DNA of 64,000 nucleotides from contig NC_091966.1 of assembly GCF_036711975.1 (NCBI RefSeq), positions 13,833,501-13,897,500 on the forward strand, given 5' to 3'. Position 1 is the first letter of the stretch; every line of letters starts with the position of its first letter. This document shows, piece by piece, positions 1-11,455 of this stretch. Origin of the DNA: Onthophagus taurus (Eukaryota > Arthropoda > Insecta > Coleoptera > Scarabaeidae). The notes under the pieces were generated by a model. The model had not been told where the DNA came from, ran no database searches, and was given only the letters and a program-made list of their open reading frames with translations. Both the position numbers and the translations under genes were made by a program.

Positions 1-423
1 TAAATTTTCTGTTCTAATGTTAACATAATGCAAGAGTAATTGAAATGTGAGCTAAAACTGAGGAATAATACATTTTTTATATCATTTTTCATTGTTGTTT
101 GTCTTCACTCTGATGTAATCTAAAATATGGTGGTTTAATCAAAGTAGGTAGATCTTTCTGAAATTTTGCATAGTCTCATAATTTCTCATTCTGAACAACT
201 TTTCTTAATGCAATTTTGCCGTATCATAAACAAAAAGCTTACTTTACCTGAACTAAAAATAGTTGTCGCATCACTGTGAAGGTCGAGTTGCTTTTCAAAA
301 TATGAAAATATACTTAAAATTCTCTCCACACGAAGCAGAGCTTTATTTCCCATCCTTAACATAAAATTCAAAAATTGTTAGGTCATTATACCTATTGTAA
401 CATCTATCCTGGGACACACTGTA
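1..423. mobile_element. Right end of a Tc1/mariner-type element (other end outside window)
   Basis: The stretch ends in GGGACACACTG followed by TA at 422-423. The next base onward (GTTAACTGG) matches the start of the duplicated gene block seen again at 12,450 and 24,162. The terminal motif matches the end of the complete element at 13,097-14,570 (CAGTGTGTCC). I infer that a TA-flanked DNA transposon abuts the block here and that its other end lies left of the window. No transposase reading frame is visible inside it. Confidence 0.5.
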
Positions 424-596
424 TGTTAACTGGATTTGTGCGTCTATATCTCTGGTTAATCTTTAGCTTATCTATGCGAATAACTTTTATAATATAATTC
501 TTAATGCATCTGCAATATTTTCAGTTGTATGAAGGACATTGATATTAAATTACAAGATTAATACCACCTTTATTAAAATCATTTATAGTTACAGTG

Positions 597-2950
597 TTAA
601 AAATGCATTTTAGGTCTACATGTGCACATACTTTCATGAATAACTCTACAATCAAAATTATCCAACATAAAATTTTGTACTCCTTCAGCTGTCACTTTGG
701 TGCCAGTAACATCCAACAAGGATAAACTTAAATGTTTCACATAATCCAATGCTTTATCAGTTACTCCATAACATCCTCTCAACGACAACTTCTTTAAACT
801 AATGTCGTTGTATTTTTCAAAAAACATATTGTCATACATTCCTGAAAAATAATTCATTATGATTAAGATTATTCTAAAAATACCTAACAATTAAACGTAA
901 TAAAGAAAAACATACATTTTATAATTAGAAAAAAAGATTGCAATAGAAGAAACTGAAAAATTTGTTGAGAGCGCAGTTTTCGCTTTGTTGGAAGCAAGAT
1001 AATAGGTAATTTGTTGTGACAACTAATAACTGTCGATTGTTCTTACACTAGCTGGGCAGGTAGAGGCCTAGTATATACTACAAGTAAATAGAAATGCTGT
1101 CTTATTGATTTCCAAAGCGTAAACTATGATATATCAAAAGGATTCCGCTTAGAGATATAGGTATTTATATGATGTATATAGATATGATATAGATATGTAT
1201 TGCACTCATCCTAACCTCTTTGTGCAGTAGAAACACTTATCTACACTTCAAATTTTTTTAATACTGGAAACCTTACTTAATTTACAATTTAGATGACTTT
1301 GCTACTGAGAGCTTCATTGTCAAAAAAGTAAAACTTATCCTTTTTGACATATGCCTAAGTAGTTTCCAAACAAAAGCTTAAATTTAAATGAAGTAGCACT
1401 AATTACTTAGAGACCTCTGCAAAATTTTTTTGATGGATATGTTAACCATGTTTTTAATACATAACCGTTATATAATATATACATACTTGCATTTCCACAT
1501 ACGCCCCTACGACGCTTTCGTTGCTCTCCTGGTACTTCTTTGATTGAAAGGCTGTTTATTAATAACAAACAACATAAAGTATTTTCCATCACAGCAATGT
1601 CTTTTTCACATTGATTTGGGTTTTCTAAAGCATTCGGAGAATTAGATTTACTTGTTCCCATCACATTAGAATTATCAGCAGGTTTAAGAGTGTAAATGTT
1701 ACCTCCCTTACAAACTTTTCGTACCTTGTCCTCATCAGAAACTGTTAATGTTTTTCTATCACTAGAAATCCTTGTAGCTGTGTTAGGATTATTTTGACAG
1801 GTACATTCATTGTAAGGCCTCTTGTATAAAATACTTTGAAAACTATAACTGTCTTGAATTGGTTTGGCTGAAGAATACAAATGAATACCACTGTCAGAAA
1901 GATGTCCATAAGGAGCCTTCTCAATTGTTGCTATGGGTCCAACAAAACTATGTAAGATGTCTTCATTCCAAAGTGCGATATCATCTAAATCAGAAACATA
2001 TGAATTTTTCAACCTTTTGCAGCCGTGAGCTATTTCTAATTCCCGTTCATCCCTCTCTAAGAAGTAAGTGGTGTGGTAGTCTTGGAAATAAATTTCTTGT
2101 ATCTTCGGCTTCTTAGAAAGATACTTTAAAAACATATCTCCCAGACCAGAAAAACGACAATCCACAATTCGCAAGTTTTGCATTGTCGAAATATTTAAAT
2201 CAACATCACACAATCCTTTACACTTATACAATGATACAATTTCTAGTGAATTTAACCATTGTAACACACTTAATATCCATTGGTTAACCCAGAAACACTG
2301 ATCCAATATTAACACCTACAAATATTTGAGTAACAAAAAAGTTTAAACGTTATATTTAAAAATTATACTTTTAAATATTTTAGTTTAACAAGACAGTTTA
2401 TTATCCCGGAAATATCAGTTATATATGTTTTTTTTAAACTCAGTTCTATTAAACTCTCAGGAAAATCGTTTAGTTTTAGCTAAAAATAATACCAAACCTT
2501 AGAACGATAAATGCTAAATACATAGAAACGACGAATATACCATATTTCCACAAATTTTTTGATTTTCCAATGCTAAAACCGTTAAGTTTAAAGTAGATAT
2601 ATTTAAGAAAAAGTAATCCGGAATTATTTTAAGGTGTCTGCCATCCGCACATATTCTAATATCCTTGGTGGAACCGGTAATGTTTTCAATGCAAAAATCG
2701 ATTTTTTCTCTGTTGTTTGAAACATCTCTAGCATCAATTTCATACCACAAACATTCAGTTTTAACCAAGTCGTGTAGTCGTTGACAAGTTCTTACGATAA
2801 AATAAGAAAAATAACAATATGGAAAATTAGATAACTAATAACTTACTGGCTCACTAACCATAAATCAGTTTTATTTAAATATCGAAATATATCTAACAAT
2901 GTATAATCGTTTAAATTCAAAATATTCAGTGAGGATGTGTTACAAGACAT
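597..2950 (-). CDS. Gene 1: F-box/LRR protein, form A (5 exons, 512 aa)
   Basis: Exons, in transcription order, are 2950-2847, 2790-2541, 2479-2369, 2315-1487 and 841-597. All have GT-AG borders and matching phases. Exon 1 plus the start of exon 2 gives an F-box (LNDYTLLDIFRYLN, continuing into TCQRLHDLVKTE). LRR strands follow across exons 2-4 (LTVLALENQKI, LIELSL, LEIVSLYKCKGL). A long insert with RPYNECTCQNNPN comes next, and the last exon holds LSLRGCYGVTDKALDYV and the CTCRPKMHF end. By family the role is an SCF ubiquitin-ligase adaptor; the substrate is unknown. Compared with gene 3, exon 3 lacks one codon and exon 4 lacks three, all in frame. The exon 4/5 junction reads Arg where gene 3 has Gly. 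A polyA signal (AATAAA) lies at 569-574, so the 3' UTR is very short. Confidence 0.82.
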
Positions 2951-3048
2951 TTTAAATACCACAATTTTTTAATTATTGTCAACACATGTTACTGCAAATA
3001 CAAAAATAACTGTGTAGAACAACTAATAACCATAAAGCATGAATAAGT

Positions 3049-3057
3049 GATAAGATA
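3049..3057 (-). promoter_or_regulatory. GATAAGATA motif upstream of gene 1
   Basis: The sequence GATAAGATA (plus strand) lies about 100 bp upstream of the gene 1 start codon at 2950. The motif recurs at nearly the same distance before genes 3, 4, 5 and 6, with variants before 2 and 7. It fits a binding site for GATA-family zinc-finger activators; this is inferred from motif and position only. Confidence 0.45.
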
Positions 3058-3224
3058 AAGATTATTTGATAAATCCATTTTAAGTCGATTCACATATTTC
3101 CATGTTGTCCGCATCGAATTCCTTCCGTTCAGTCACTGAACTCTCACGAATTTTTGCGAATGAAGCGCAAAGTACTAGCAAATCTGACTTAAAACATTCT
3201 TTAACTAAATTAAATAAATAGTTA

Positions 3225-4305
3225 TTTTTGATACAAGATAGCGAAATGACACGTTTTTTTTGCGAGCTTTAGCGAGCAAAAAAAATCGTTCGAGAATTCA
3301 AAAGAATTTTGCTGTCGTGTATCAAACAACATTTTTTCGAAAACTGCGTATACTAAAGTTATAAATTAATAAAAAGACCAAATTCTGTATAATGACATTT
3401 AGAATTCATTTAATGTTATGTCAAAAACTTAATGTCACATCGATTTAACCTCACTTATTGAACAAATGTACTATTATAAATTTGCATTTAAACGTGAAAT
3501 GAAATGATAAAACAATTAAATGTGGATTATTTTGTGTTTATAATTTGTTCATAACAATAAATTAACAATTAATAGTATCAAATTCTTTGATTGTCGTAGC
3601 TGGACGTAAAAGTCTTTTGCGTCCTGGACGTAATAGTATATTAAAAAACAAGTTTCGTAAGACATGCTTGAAATGCACGAATTCAAGTTGAAAAACGAGT
3701 GGCGAAGCCACGAGTTTTTTAATGAATGAGTGCTTTAAGTCTTATGAAACGTGTTTTTTATGCTATTTTTTGTAATTCGCGTTTTTATCCTTTTTTTTTC
3801 AAAAATAAAATAAATTTTGACAATGTAGGGAAATAGGTATGTACCAGTTGGTAATACCGTAACACTTGAAGATAGAAATTTGAATTGACAATTAGAAACT
3901 GTCAAAACACAAAATTTATTCACCTCACAAAAATGTTTCATGTACACCCACCCAAAATAAGAGAAATTGTTCAGTGTTCAATGTCCTCATCATTGTGGAC
4001 CTTGTATTCGATGCTAAGAACGTATTTAAACATCCATAGACAAAAATTGTCACATTGACAACTAGAAAAATTAATGAAGCAATGTCACCAACTTGAACTG
4101 GCTCCATAAAATGTTACTAAAATCTCATTACAGCATCGGATGCTGTAAGTAGTCTCATTACAGCACCCATTTGAGTACTGTTACAGCTTTCATTACCGTC
4201 GCGAATTACAAAAAAGACTTTTACGTCCTGTTGACAAAAAACTATCGTTTTGACGGTCGCTAAGTACTACGCAAAAGTCAACTTTTAATAGCTGTTTTCG
4301 AAAAA
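3225..4305. repeat. Insertion specific to unit 1, with foldback segments
   Basis: At the paralogous spot in unit 2 (about 17,910) the sequence runs straight through, so about 1.08 kb was inserted here or lost there. Inside are inverted segments: AAGTTTCGTAAGAC near 3,650 pairs with GTCTTATGAAACG near 3,738, around a small palindrome (GAGTGGCGAAGCCACGAGT) near 3,697. The motif GACTTTTACGTCC near 4,214 matches, inverted, GGACGTAAAAGTC near 3,602. No coding sequence is seen. It looks like a non-autonomous or composite repeat; the family was not recognised. Confidence 0.5.
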
Positions 4306-5881
4306 AGTATTTATTTGAATCAGTTCTCTACTATGATTAAAATGTATATTTATTTATAGATTTAACGCCCACAGTTGTGACGTTACTCTTGGAAATGAAA
4401 GAAGCATCATGGCTAGAACTATCAGTTGACTACGGCTAAATCCCTTTTTCATACATTAAGTTTTGAATTAAAGTAGTTGCACCTTAATTGTCGCTTACTA
4501 TAATTGGACAACCTCCTGTACAGATACTCGTTATAAATTGTTTTGGTTTATAAATATCGTGATACCCAATTTCCACTATGGTCGCCATCGCGGTTTGGAT
4601 TTGTATTCAATTTGCTTAAATGCGTTTTGATACTTCTCTATCCACAGTACAAAATGAATTTTTTATTTACATAAAAATCAACTCTATGATTTACTTTCTT
4701 TGCAAAATAGAAATTTTCAAAAATGTGCTATTTAAAGAAACAATTAATATTTCAACACCTTGTGTCTTTGTTGGAATAACGTTTAAAAGTCTGAAACTTT
4801 TAGTTAAATTCTTTACCATGCAACATACTGCTATAGCAATCCCACGTTTGAGATTTATCTGCACGCATAGCAGCAAGATTACAAATACACAAAGAAATGC
4901 ATTTTATTGACAAAAAAACAAAATACCTTTTTAATTAAAATAACAATTTTGCAGGAATTAATAACTAACACAAATAAAGGTACAGAGCCAATGTGGAACC
5001 ATTTCTTGCAAAAATTTGAGCACCGAGGAACAACAACGCCTATCATAATTATAAGTAGTGTCACCTCGCTTAGATTTAATCAGCTAATGCCGGTAATTCC
5101 ATCAAAACACATGAAGCTGGTCTTCAGGACTTCGAATTGAAGAACATCTCATCGAATTGGATACCTTGGAATCGAAGTTGAGTTCTATCCAGTATTAATA
5201 AAGTGTTTTGTGGATCCGCTGGAATTACCTGTCGTGTTGGGGTCATGTATTTATTCATGATATCAGTTCGTATTATGTGTTGTAGATGCGTTGATTCAGT
5301 GTCGATGAGAGCTTCATGAAGACTAACCAGAGGGATGACGTCAGTGATAGCTTTCATAAAGTTCCTCGGTAACATCCTAGTAGTATCTTTTCATTTTCCT
5401 ATTAGGCTTTGGGATCTTGTCATTGTAGGCTGGATTGAATGTCGGCAATATATCGAGCAAAAATTTAAATATAAAAAATTCTATTCGTGGTAACAATTAT
5501 TTACACTTGATATGTTAATTATAGATAAGTTATATTTAACACAGTTTTTTGTCCCCATGTATGGAGAACCATCTCACATAACCAGGAAATTTTGAAGCTT
5601 AAACTTTACCAAAAATATATCTTGTATAAATATGTTTTCAATATGGCTTTCTTCAGTGTTAAACGTATAAGAAACTAATTTCTAAAACTACCTTATTACA
5701 AATTTTAACGAGATGTGTGCGCGCAGACTGAACATGCCGAATAACTTCGTAAGTATCGTCACATATCAGCTATTATAAGTGCACAACCAAAGTATTTTTT
5801 TTCTTTCGGGTTCATTTTTATTACCAAGGATATTAATATTAGATTAAGATTTATTAAAATCCTCTAATTATAGTTACACTG

Positions 5882-8800
5882 CTAAAAATGCATGTTTGGT
5901 CTACATATGCACATAGTTTCGTGAATAACTCTACAATCAACATTTTCCAAAACAAAATTTTTAACTCCTTCAGCAGTTACTCTGGTACCAGTAACATCCA
6001 ACAGCGATAAATTTAAATGTTTCAAATGATCCAATGCTTTATCAGTTACCCCGTAACAGCCTCTCAGGGACAATTTTTTTAAACTGACGTCGTTGTATTG
6101 CCCTAAATAACGTCTCTCAGCCATTCCTGAAAATTAATTGATTATGATTAATAACATACTAAAAATACATAATAATTATTGATATTATGTTTGATTGTTT
6201 TTAATAAAAAAATGAGATAATATTTATAATATAATAGTTATTTATATTACAAGTGGGCTAGAAACATAATTACAGTACGAGTGTGGAGAATTGCACGACG
6301 AGGTCGTAGACCGAGTCGTATAATCACACGAGTACTGTAATTATGCTCTAGCCCACGTGTGATATACAGCATTTTATCTACGACTGCTAAAAATTACTAA
6401 AAAATCAATTTCTTTAGAAAAGTCTATTTGACATTAATTATAAAAATATTTTGAAATGATTGTTGACAATTTTGAATTGTCAGTTTAAACAACATGTTTA
6501 CTCATCTGGAATAAGTGTTTTGAAATCTAAAAACATAATAATTAATGTTTACAATAAATAGTATTGTTTCTCTGTAAGTAGATAGCACTTTTCTTTTGTA
6601 TTGTTACTCGTTTCAATAAATTAAGTCTGTTCTGATTAGGCTAAAAATGCGTTATTATTATTATTATTGCTGCCGGGCTGAGGAGGGCGGCCCCTCTCGT
6701 TACCGCGACCTATAAGATCTATTGTAACTTTAGCCCTCCAAAGGTTTAGGGCAAATGTAGGTCCTTAATGAACCTTAGTATTGTCCTGAGGTCTTGAACC
6801 TTTATGTCGGTAGGTAACAAGGGAGTTTTACCGAAGACGTTGTGCCTTAGACGTCCTCTGGCGACGCAATTGCACAGTATATGTTCAGCAGTTTCTGACT
6901 CGTCGTTGCATAGTCGACAAGTTTGATCCTCAGCTTGTCCAATGTGGAAGAGGTGGTATTTTAGGGGCACATGGCCGGTTAGGTAGCCTGAGAGCGTTCT
7001 TAGATCCCCTTTGCTGAGGCATAAAACCTCTTTGGTTTTGTTTTGCGACGGAGTTATCATACTCTTCGCTTGTCTGTGACCTGGAAGTTCTTTCCAGCGT
7101 AAGGCTATCTTTGAAGCCTCCCAGTTGTTGATTATTTCTTTTAGGTGGCTTTTTTGTAGTCCACATCCAGGTTGGGGTCCAATGAAGGGCGTGTTTGCTG
7201 CCTCTTTGGTAAAAAAAAAATGCGTTACGTAATGAAACCAGTGCGGTAATGAACTTCATTACGTAACTCAAATCACCTCAAATGAGTGCGGTAACGATGA
7301 CTTATCCAAGCAGTCGTAGATAAAAAAAAAATAAAAAAAAATAAAGTACATTTCTTATTATAAATACTATTAAAGCCAGAATTTATTCTTATCACTACAC
7401 GATTGCGAAAAGTCGGCAATCCCAGCATTCTGTCCGCTGGAAGACCAATAGGTGTGTGAAATGGCTTGTCAAACCATAAAAACTCTAACAAAAAATTGCC
7501 GGTTGCTCAAAGTCTATAGAACATAAGGTTACTCAATGCCGATTCTCCTCCTCTGAGAGGCAAGGTGGGTCGACGGGGTGACGTAGCTGGTTCTATGAAC
7601 AAACAACACGAGGCGAGGTTCAAATATTTTATATAGACTGTACCACAGTATAGGCTATCTTTTACTCAACTTTTTACTCTGACTGGATCGAACCAGTGAC
7701 GTCAATTTGCGGGGTAATAATCGATACTACAGAGGCATAGGGAATTAGGTAACCTTATGTTCTATAGACCTTGCCGGTTGTTAACCAGCTTTTAAGACAA
7801 CCTTTAATATATAAACCTTGCGTTGTAGACACTCTTACAAGTGTCTACAACAGACACTTACGACGAAAGCTATTGAAATTATTACGGGAATACTTTCTTT
7901 GGACCTTGTAACTAGAAAAAGAAGCGAGATGTACTAGAAAGAAATAATGAAGAATTGATAGGCAATGATATCCCGTCTTGGGGGTGAGTCACTGATAGAG
8001 AAGCATGCTGTGTTAGAGCACTGAGAATTTGATACTCAGAAGAATCGTGAAAGGAAGTGACGAGTCCACATCTTCTTCTACTTTTATTAAGACAAAACTT
8101 GTGTTTTCTGTTATCAATTATTAAGCTTCCTGAGAAGTTGTGATCTGCCGATCTGGGTATCCTTTACTCACATCGCTCATCTGCCGTTCCCTATTTTATC
8201 GACATATATATGTCTCTCCAGAACCTTCGTCTTGATTTTGTGAATATTAACATACGTAGATATCCGGTTATTCTCGTGTTATAGCACTCCTAATCTGGCC
8301 ACCTAGCGTTACTCCTTAAATCGATCGCAATTTCTATCCTTCTAACCATACTGTTTGTTTTAGAAGTCTCTGCCTAAGTTTCCAATGCGTATGGTCCTAT
8401 AATACACTTGTAGATTCGGCCTTTACTTCTGTTGACATGTAATTATTTTTCTAGATAAAGTCTTTTAAGGTACAATATATATTTTGTGTGATTGGTTTAT
8501 CACTAGGGCACGGAACTTTTGTAACGGAACGATACGATTTACCCCCACCACTTGTTATCTAGAAAACAAGTCGGTGGCGTCAAGTCAACTCGCCTCATCG
8601 GTTGTTGTTGACGACCGACAATCGGTTTATTACACGTCAGTGTCAACTGTCAGTACGATTTGAAAATATTAAAAAAATATATATTTTATAACTTTAATTC
8701 AAAAAAACATGATCCGATTTGTAATATCAATCACAAATCGGATACGGATATAAAAAAATTGCTGTTAACGCATATTGAAACAACCATCCCTAAATTTTCT

Positions 8801-11362
8801 TCTGTAAATGACGTTCTAGTTGACGTTAAAATGAGTTTGTACCTAGAAAATAATCTTTCAACATCACAACTTGTAAATGGAGCATAAATAAAATACTGAG
8901 CTATTGAACCATATTTTTCCTTAAGAGTTAAAGGTATATTGTTTTCGGCAATTTGTTGAACAATTCTCAAATCCGAACAACAATTTTACCACAAAGGGAA
9001 ACTAAAAACAATTCTTAAAAAAACAATAATACGAACTCAAACAGAACTCCAACTTCCAATTAAAGGTAACTAAAGAAAGATAAATAGCAAATTTGACGAA
9101 ATTATGCGGATGAAAAGCGTCGAATACTGCACATTTGGACAACAGTGAAATCGTACTGACAGTTGACAATGTTGACATTGATGCAATAAAAAACCGATCG
9201 TCGGTCGTCAATAACAACCGATCATTTTCTAGGAGAACAAGTGGAGGGGGTAAATCGTATCGTACCGTTACAAAAGTTCCGGGCCCTATTTATCACATAG
9301 CGTCATCTTGGAGAAATGTTCCTCCCTTGTTCTTATTTGTTAGCCAATTTTATTGTTATTTTATAAACTGTTTGCATCGCTTTTTGCACCTGTCCCGTCT
9401 ATCTGTCCCATCTTCTCTTATCTCTTCGCGCTGATTGCTTCACTTGTTTATTCATATTATATAGTTGTAGGACTAATTGTCTTTTAGCTTCGTTTCCGAC
9501 GGCTGCGTTTAGTCTAAGTTTAATGTTCTTTCTCTGATTGATGGTCTCCTCTCCTTTCTCAGCAACAATTCCTCTGTCTCATGCAGTCTCCTCTTGTATT
9601 GCGGCCATCTTTCTACTTGAAATTCATTTCTGGCTTCATTCCAATGGTCGGAGTTTTCTTTGATCCTTCTCTTGAATACTCGGAGTACAGATACTACGTA
9701 TACGTATACGTACACAACATATACGTACCTGCATTTCCACATATGTGTATCTTATGAGGCTCTTGATATTCTAACAATCACAAATTAAAAATTTTAAGTA
9801 AAAATGAAGAGAACAAGCAATGATGAAAATATGACTTACCGTTGCTTTCTATTGGAGAGTACCGCCTCCAAAGAAAAGATCCAGGCACGTCCATTATATA
9901 AAAATCTCTCGGAGGTGCCCACCACCCTGAAATAGTTTTCTATTAACATTTACGATAAAAATATAGTTTAAAATAGCAAACAATGTGAACTATGTTCTAA
10001 CAGAGCGATGTCTTTTTCATTTTGATTTGGGTTTTCTGAAATATCTGCAGAATTTAGTCTACTTATTCCCATCATTTTAGAACTCTCAGTAGGTTTAAGT
10101 GTGTAAATAAATCCTCCTTTACAAACTTTTCGTTCGATATCGTCATCAGAAACAGTTAATTTTTTTCTTTCAACAACAATCCTTGCAGCTATGTTAGGAT
10201 TATTTTGACAAGTACATTCATCATATGGCCTCTTATATAAAGTGCTTTGAAAAGTATAACTGCCTTGAATTGGTTTGGCTGAAGAATACTCCTTGATGCT
10301 AGTTTCAGATAGATGTCCATACGGAATTTTCTCAATTGTAGAAGTAGGCCCAACAAAACTGTGTAAAATATCTTCATTCCAAAGAGCGATATCGTCAAGA
10401 TCAGAAACATAACTATTATTTAATTTTTGGGAACCATCAGCTACTTCTACTTCGCGTGCGTCCTTTTCCATGAAATATGTAGTGAGATAGTCTTGGAAAT
10501 AAATTTCTTGTACCTTTGGCTTTTTAGCGAGGGATTTTAAAAATATATTCCCAAGGCCAGAAAAGCGACAATCCACAATTCGCAACGAATCGAATTCGTT
10601 CCTTACACTTAACTCAACATCATATAATCCTTTGCACTTATATAGTGATAAAATTTCTAGTGATTTTAACCATTGTAATCTATCTAGTATAGAAAGGTTA
10701 ACCCAGAAACACTGATCCAATATAAATACCTAAAAATATTTTAATTATTGAATAATTGAGTAAAATGAGTAAAATTATAATACTTTTAAATTTTTTAATT
10801 GCTCGGGATAGTATTTTTGCAATTCGAACGTATTTGTTACATAAGTCTTTTTTAAACTCAATTCGATTAAAGTTTCTGGAAAATCTCTTAATTTCAACTA
10901 AAAAACAGTAAATCAAAAAAGATAAATGTAAAAATGTAAGATAATACCATATTTCCGTCAATTTTCATATTTTCCAAAGCTAAAACCACCAGATTTAAAG
11001 TAGATATATTTAAGAAAAAGTTATCCGGAATTAGTTTAATGTGTCTCCCATCCGCACTTATTCTAACATCTTTGGTAATATTGGTTATTTTGTCAATGCA
11101 AAAGTCAATTTTCTCATTATTGTTCGTAAGATCTCTAGCGTCAATTTCATACCATAAATATTTAGTTTGAACGAAGTCGTGTAATCGTTGGCATGTCCTT
11201 ATATGAAAACACGAAAGGTGTATGTATCGCAAAAAACAACTAAAATCAAATAACTTACTTGCTTATTAACCATAAATCATTGAAATTTAAATATCGAAAT
11301 ATATTTAATAGTGTGTAGTCATTTAAATCTAAAATATTCAGTTTGTGTGTATTAGATGACAT
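5882..11362 (-). CDS. Gene 2: F-box/LRR protein, form B (7 exons, 529 aa)
   Basis: Exons are 11362-11259, 11197-10948, 10897-10784, 10729-9982, 9926-9840, 9770-9729 and 6126-5882. Exon 1 starts MSSNTHKLNILDLNDYT and forms the F-box with exon 2. Exon 4 contains RPYDECTCQNNPN and VCKGGFIYTLKP. Exon 5 (87 nt) encodes a Trp/Pro-rich WWAPPRDFY segment, exon 6 encodes EYQEPHKIHICGNAG, and exon 7 the C-terminal LRR and CICRPNMHF. All phases agree, but the exon 4 donor is weak (GTTTGC). Reading past it would stop within four codons and drop the C-terminal LRR. Intron 6 is about 3.6 kb and filled with transposon insertions. The polyA signal is at 5850-5855. The protein is almost identical to gene 4. 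Its likely role is an SCF substrate adaptor, inferred from the F-box. Confidence 0.8.
6253..6356. repeat. Long hairpin, about 100 bp
   Basis: Arms beginning TGGGCTAGAAACATAATTAC and ending in the inverted GTAATTATGCTCTAGCCCA face each other around a GC-richer core with CGAGGTCGTAGACCGAG. The hairpin lies at the left of a block (about 6,226-7,340) absent from unit 2. The motifs CGACTGCT at about 6,382 and AGCAGTCG at about 7,309 may be the inverted ends of a larger element enclosing the retrotransposon fragment. The family was not recognised. Confidence 0.5.
6645..7215 (-). mobile_element. 5'-truncated non-LTR retrotransposon, RNase H/zinc-knuckle end
   Basis: On the minus strand a reading frame of about 150 codons ends at 6746. 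It contains INNWEASKIALRWKELPGHR, TKEVLCLSKGDLRTLSGYL and the Cys/His cluster CRLCNDESETAEHILCNC. That order is typical of the RNase H-like C terminus of jockey/R1-type insect non-LTR elements. A run of AAT triplets at 6,651-6,666, downstream of the stop, fits the 3' tail. Only the 3' end is present, as expected of an incomplete reverse-transcription copy. It sits in intron 6 of gene 2 and is absent from gene 4. Confidence 0.75.
7509..7769. mobile_element. Short inverted-repeat element (hAT-like MITE)
   Basis: The ends are inverted copies of GTCTATAGAACATAAGGT (near 7,511 and 7,746). TTGCCGGTTG occurs on both sides, a target duplication of about 8-10 bp. Unit 2 has a single copy of the corresponding site at about 20,100. 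No coding capacity is seen. TSD length and the CAA(A/G)G-like ends suggest the hAT superfamily; the exact borders are uncertain by a few bases. Confidence 0.6.
8504..9288. mobile_element. Non-autonomous hAT element, 785 bp
   Basis: The 8-bp target duplication TTTATCAC lies at 8496-8503 and 9289-9296. Unit 2 has the empty site TTTATCACATAGCG at about 20,836. The termini TAGGGCACGGAAC and its inverted match (TAGGGCCCGGAAC) extend into inverted repeats of about 170 bp. Inside, minus-strand 8970-8731 encodes a fragment with SCDVERLFSRYK and SFTEENL, the hAT transposase C-terminal dimerisation region. This is a deletion derivative that inserted in intron 6 of gene 2 after the block duplicated. Confidence 0.88.
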
Positions 11363-11455
11363 TTTAAATAATATGTTTCTTTAATTGTTGTCGTCAGGTA
11401 TTACTACAGATATAAAAATAGCTGTATAAGTAGTAATCATAAAACACGAATAAGC

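Noticed and set aside
1859-2116. Plus-strand open frames of 70-85 codons opposite exon 4 of genes 1, 3 and 5
   Set aside because: They are antisense shadows of a coding exon that is itself conserved with proper splice sites; their apparent conservation follows from the sense strand.
4620-5064. Hydrophobic open frames in the spacer, considered as a chemoreceptor fragment
   Set aside because: The runs of Ile, Phe and Leu reflect AT-rich sequence; no receptor motif was found and the frames are short and broken between units.
5124-5375. An 83-codon minus-strand frame (TDVIPLVSLHEALIDTESTH) kept open at 18,677-18,928
   Set aside because: Between the copies almost every base change alters an amino acid, which does not suggest purifying selection, and the third unit keeps only a scrap. 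It may be an old retroelement piece; not supported as a gene.
7675-7715. A tRNA-like T-arm (TGGTTCGATCCAG on the minus strand)
   Set aside because: It lies inside the inverted-repeat element at 7,509-7,769, and no acceptor stem, D-arm or anticodon arm can be fitted around it.
9509-9742. A 77-codon minus-strand frame in intron 6 of gene 2, also at 21,053-21,286 in gene 4
   Set aside because: It begins inside exon 6 in a different frame and runs through the splice donor into intron. The charged part (VFKRRIKENSDHWNEARN) looks protein-like and could be a mobile-element relic, but the two copies differ by amino-acid-changing bases and no start is credible.
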